Source: an uncultured Gemmatimonadota bacterium (GTDB taxonomy: Bacteria > Gemmatimonadota > Gemmatimonadetes > Gemmatimonadales > Gemmatimonadaceae). From it: DNA of 64,000 nt. The translations under genes and the position numbers were made by a program. The stretch is taken from contig CAIVZZ010000015.1 of assembly GCA_903910555.1 (NCBI GenBank), positions 124,001 through 188,000 of the forward strand, written 5' to 3'. Within the stretch, counting starts at the first letter, position 1, and the number at the start of each line of letters is the position of its first letter. A model generated the notes under the pieces. That model was not told the origin of the DNA. It did not search any database and was given only the letters and a program-made list of their open reading frames with translations. Below, piece after piece: positions 62,298 through 64,000 of the stretch.

Positions 62298-62534
62298 GTG
62301 GCTCGCGCAACTTTTTCGAGATTTTTTTGCCCAGAGACACGAAGCGGGCCTCGCGGCCCACTGGGCACTTCCTGACCCCGTTGCGTCACCTATTTCCAAA
62401 CAGGCTTCACTTCTGGGACAGGAAGGGAAACGTAGCGATGATGTTACGATTGTGCAAGCCCTCACGCAGAGCGAAAATCAGCACGTCCATCACCGCGCGC
62501 GCCATCTCTCACACAGAGCTCCCACAACAGAAAA

Positions 62535-62987
62535 ATGATCAAAGATTTCAAAGCATTCATCCTCCGCGGCAGCGTCGTCGATCTCGCCGTCGGCGTCATC
62601 ATCGGCGCAGCATTCGGATCGATCGTGAAGTCGCTCGTCGACGATATCCTCATGCCGCCAATCGGACTCATCACCGGCGGCATCAACTTCGCCGATAAAT
62701 TCGCCGTCCTAAAAGAAGGCTCGAGAGCCGCCGGTCCCTACGCATCGATCGCCGCCGCGAAAGCCGCCGGCGCCGTCACCCTCAATTACGGCCTCTTCGT
62801 CAACACAATCGTCACGTTCATCATCGTCGCGGCGTGCGTATTCCTCGTGATTCGCATGGTCGCGAGACTCGAAGCGCCGGCACTCACCGCAATCGTCGCG
62901 CCTCCCGCGACAAAAGACTGCGCGTTCTGCGCGATGGGAATTCCGCTCGCAGCCACACGCTGTCCACACTGCACGTCGCAGCTCTAG
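62535..62987 (+). CDS. mscL: Large-conductance mechanosensitive channel MscL with C-terminal zinc ribbon
   Basis: MscL opens under membrane tension to release solutes after osmotic downshock. The family start MIKDFKAFILRGSVVDLAVG leads into TM1 (residues 15-40), and TM2 is near residues 85-110. After residue 120 the usual charged helix is replaced by a ribbon with CAFC (residues 130-133) and CPHC (residues 144-147), likely zinc-binding. Total length is 150. It is followed by a strong terminator, so it is a single-gene unit. The start has only a weak ribosome site. Confidence 0.95.
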   Translation: MIKDFKAFILRGSVVDLAVGVIIGAAFGSIVKSLVDDILMPPIGLITGGINFADKFAVLKEGSRAAGPYASIAAAKAAGAVTLNYGLFVNTIVTFIIVAACVFLVIRMVARLEAPALTAIVAPPATKDCAFCAMGIPLAATRCPHCTSQL

Positions 62988-62994
62988 CAAATGA

Positions 62995-63026
62995 AAAGCC
63001 CCGGAGCATGTCAGCTCCGGGGCTTT
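62995..63026 (+). terminator. Terminator of mscL
   Basis: A perfect 13-bp stem (62995-63007 with 63014-63026), 6-nt loop, AAA on the left and TTT on the right. It can also serve the tRNA genes on the - strand. Confidence 0.85.
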
Positions 63027-63073
63027 CAACGGCACACTGCGAAATGAAAGGCAGGCAAATCACGACCGAAAAA

Positions 63074-63146
63074 TGCGCCCTGAAGGAATCGAACCTTCAA
63101 CCTAGTGATTAAGAGTCACTTGCTCTGCCAATTGAGCTAAGGGCGC
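63074..63146 (-). tRNA. tRNA-Lys (anticodon CTT)
   Basis: A 73-nt cloverleaf: acceptor GCGCCCT/AGGGCGC, anticodon stem AGTGA/TCACT with loop CTCTTAA giving CTT (reads AAG), T arm with TTCGATT. Discriminator A; CCA not encoded. Confidence 0.94.
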
Positions 63147-63195
63147 TCGCCTTTTACTAACGCACACCAACGCCTTTCCGTACAACTTCGCAAGG

Positions 63196-63269
63196 CGCGC
63201 CAGGAGGGAATCGAACCCCCGACCTGGAGCTTAGAAGGCTCCCGCTCTATCCAACTGAGCTACTGGCGC
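63196..63269 (-). tRNA. tRNA-Arg (anticodon TCT)
   Basis: A 74-nt cloverleaf: acceptor GCGCCAG/CTGGCGC, anticodon stem GGAGC/GCTCC with loop CTTCTAA giving TCT (reads AGA/AGG), T arm with TTCGATT. Discriminator G; CCA not encoded. Confidence 0.94.
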
Positions 63270-63324
63270 CTGATCAGACGAGATCTTCTTCGCTCTTTCG
63301 CTTCTTGCTTTCGATCGCTCCCGA

Positions 63325-63398
63325 TCGGGGCGACTGGATTCGAACCAGCGACCTCCTGCTCCCAAAGCAGGCGCGATACCGGGCTACGCTACGCCCCG
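63325..63398 (-). tRNA. tRNA-Pro (anticodon TGG)
   Basis: A 74-nt cloverleaf: acceptor CGGGGCG/CGCCCCG, anticodon stem CCTGC/GCAGG with loop TTTGGGA giving TGG (reads CCN), T arm with TTCGAAT. Discriminator A; CCA not encoded. Confidence 0.94.
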
Positions 63399-63492
63399 CG
63401 AACCGAAGAGGGAATGTTAGTCGGACGCACAGATCAGGTCAACAACGAGTGGCGAGATCAGTGATGAGAGGGGAGAAACATACGGCGAGTGA

Positions 63493-63628
63493 ACTGTTAA
63501 CCACTAACCGTTGGTCGGTTAACCACAGTATGAAAATTAGTCCGGGCCACGAACCGTTTCGAAGCGGTTCGTGGCCCGGACGAATTCTTTCACCTTGGTT
63601 AACCGACCAACAGTTAGTCGTTAACAGT
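63493..63628. repeat. Long inverted repeat with heptamer traces and a 17-bp core hairpin
   Basis: Outer arms 63493-63524 and 63597-63628 are reverse complements at 30 of 32 positions; the two mismatches are 7 nt apart. Within the left arm AAC recurs at 63492, 63499 and 63506. The core 63540-63556 pairs perfectly with 63565-63581 around an 8-nt loop. It lies between tRNA-Pro and the 3' end of rdgB and could end rdgB transcription. Confidence 0.75.
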
Positions 63629-63639
63629 GCACTCGTCGT

Positions 63640-64000
63640 TCACTTTTCAGAGCGAAAACGCTCGAGCACCGCACCAACCGCGCGCGCCCGATGACTCACA
63701 AACTCCTTCTCCTCGCGCGTCGCCTCACCAAACGTTTTTCCCAATTCCTCACTGTAGAAAAACGGATCGTACCCAAATCCATCATCCCCTCTCGGCGATT
63801 CCAAAATCGCGCCGCCGCACGCGCCGCGTGCGTGCCATTCGCCGCCGGCGGTCTTGATCGCTGCGACGCACACGTAACCTGCGCGGCGATCCGTCACGCC
63901 GCGAAGCGCGTCCATCAACTTCGAATTGTTTGCGTCGTCGAGTGGCTGTCCTTCGAGTGTGCTTCCCGAATAGCGCTTGCTCTTCACGCCGGGAGCTCCA
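63640..64000 (-). CDS. rdgB: XTP/dITP diphosphatase (RdgB/HAM1), 3' part
   Basis: The frame runs off the right edge of the window, so the start lies outside. The visible C-terminal 119 residues contain GAPGVKSKRYSG, the family turn before the active site, the strand with YVCVAAI, and GDDGFGYDPFFYSEELGKT, the hallmark of the Ham1 family. The enzyme removes pyrophosphate from non-canonical purine nucleotides. A long inverted repeat lies downstream. Confidence 0.95.
   Translation of the reverse strand, partial: GAPGVKSKRYSGSTLEGQPLDDANNSKLMDALRGVTDRRAGYVCVAAIKTAGGEWHARGACGGAILESPRGDDGFGYDPFFYSEELGKTFGEATREEKEFVSHRARAVGAVLERFRSEK

Larger units (their letters stand above)
62058..62534. other. rRNA leader and promoter region, and mscL upstream region
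   Basis: These 477 bases hold no gene that I can support. They contain the rRNA operon promoter, leader hairpins and the 5' arm of the 16S processing stem on the - strand. The part next to mscL (about 62310-62534) shows no clear + strand promoter. Confidence 0.6.

Overview
The window looks like a chromosomal segment of a GC-rich, LPS-bearing (diderm) soil or sediment bacterium, most probably Gemmatimonadota. The support is a nearly complete lipid A and outer-membrane assembly set (OstA/LptA-like, LptB, LpxA/B/D/K, fused LpxC-FabZ, BamA, OmpH/Skp, LolC/LolD, a PorV-type barrel) together with genes better known from Firmicutes (McsA-McsB-ClpC, BshC, a DUF512-der-plsY-gpsA block). The phylum is inferred from gene content; a search with the 16S gene in the window would settle it. 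Nothing here looks like a prophage, plasmid, CRISPR locus or insertion sequence, and nearly all of it is core chromosome.

Layout. Positions 1-10874 (+ strand) run lptA(partial)-lptB-rpoN, then a five-gene envelope glycosylation module (two polyprenyl-type GT2 enzymes, a GT4, a flippase-like membrane protein and a YfhO-type large membrane protein), then dapF. A strong bidirectional hairpin marks the convergent junction at 11 kb. From 11.1 to 56.1 kb almost everything is on the - strand. In order of increasing coordinate: a TPR membrane protein; csoR-copA with a tiny membrane protein and a CsoR-like operator; a GNAT enzyme and tRNA-Arg; apt, pcm, surE, a MerR regulator, gpsA, plsY, der and a DUF512 radical-SAM protein; larC, thrC, uvrC, murJ, bshC, rlmH and gdh; the lipid A operon lpxK-(acyltransferase)-lpxB-(Gfo/Idh oxidoreductase)-lpxA-lpxC/fabZ-lpxD-ompH-bamA; clpC-mcsB-mcsA-lolD-lolC-lysS-prfB, with the classic prfB programmed frameshift; a proline-rich zinc-ribbon protein, a GGDEF protein, a secreted/membrane protein, a PorV-like barrel, a Trm112-like small protein and era. 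The end of the window holds a small lipoprotein gene (+), a 5S-23S-16S rRNA operon read on the - strand with no tRNA in its spacer, mscL, three tRNAs (Lys, Arg, Pro) and the 3' part of rdgB.

The most unusual signal is not a gene. Five intergenic sites (about 11.0, 30.2, 50.65, 56.85 and 63.55 kb) carry degenerate arrays with an exact or near-exact 7-nt period, four of them as the two arms of an inverted repeat. At 50.6 and 56.8 kb the arms are five heptamers of the form NNGTCTW on each side of a GC-rich hairpin. The fixed bases recur every 7 nt, while the two leading bases drift. The other sites use different heptamer words (ACT, CTTCC, TAAC) but keep the period and usually the hairpin. This looks like a dispersed element family defined by periodicity and architecture rather than by one sequence.
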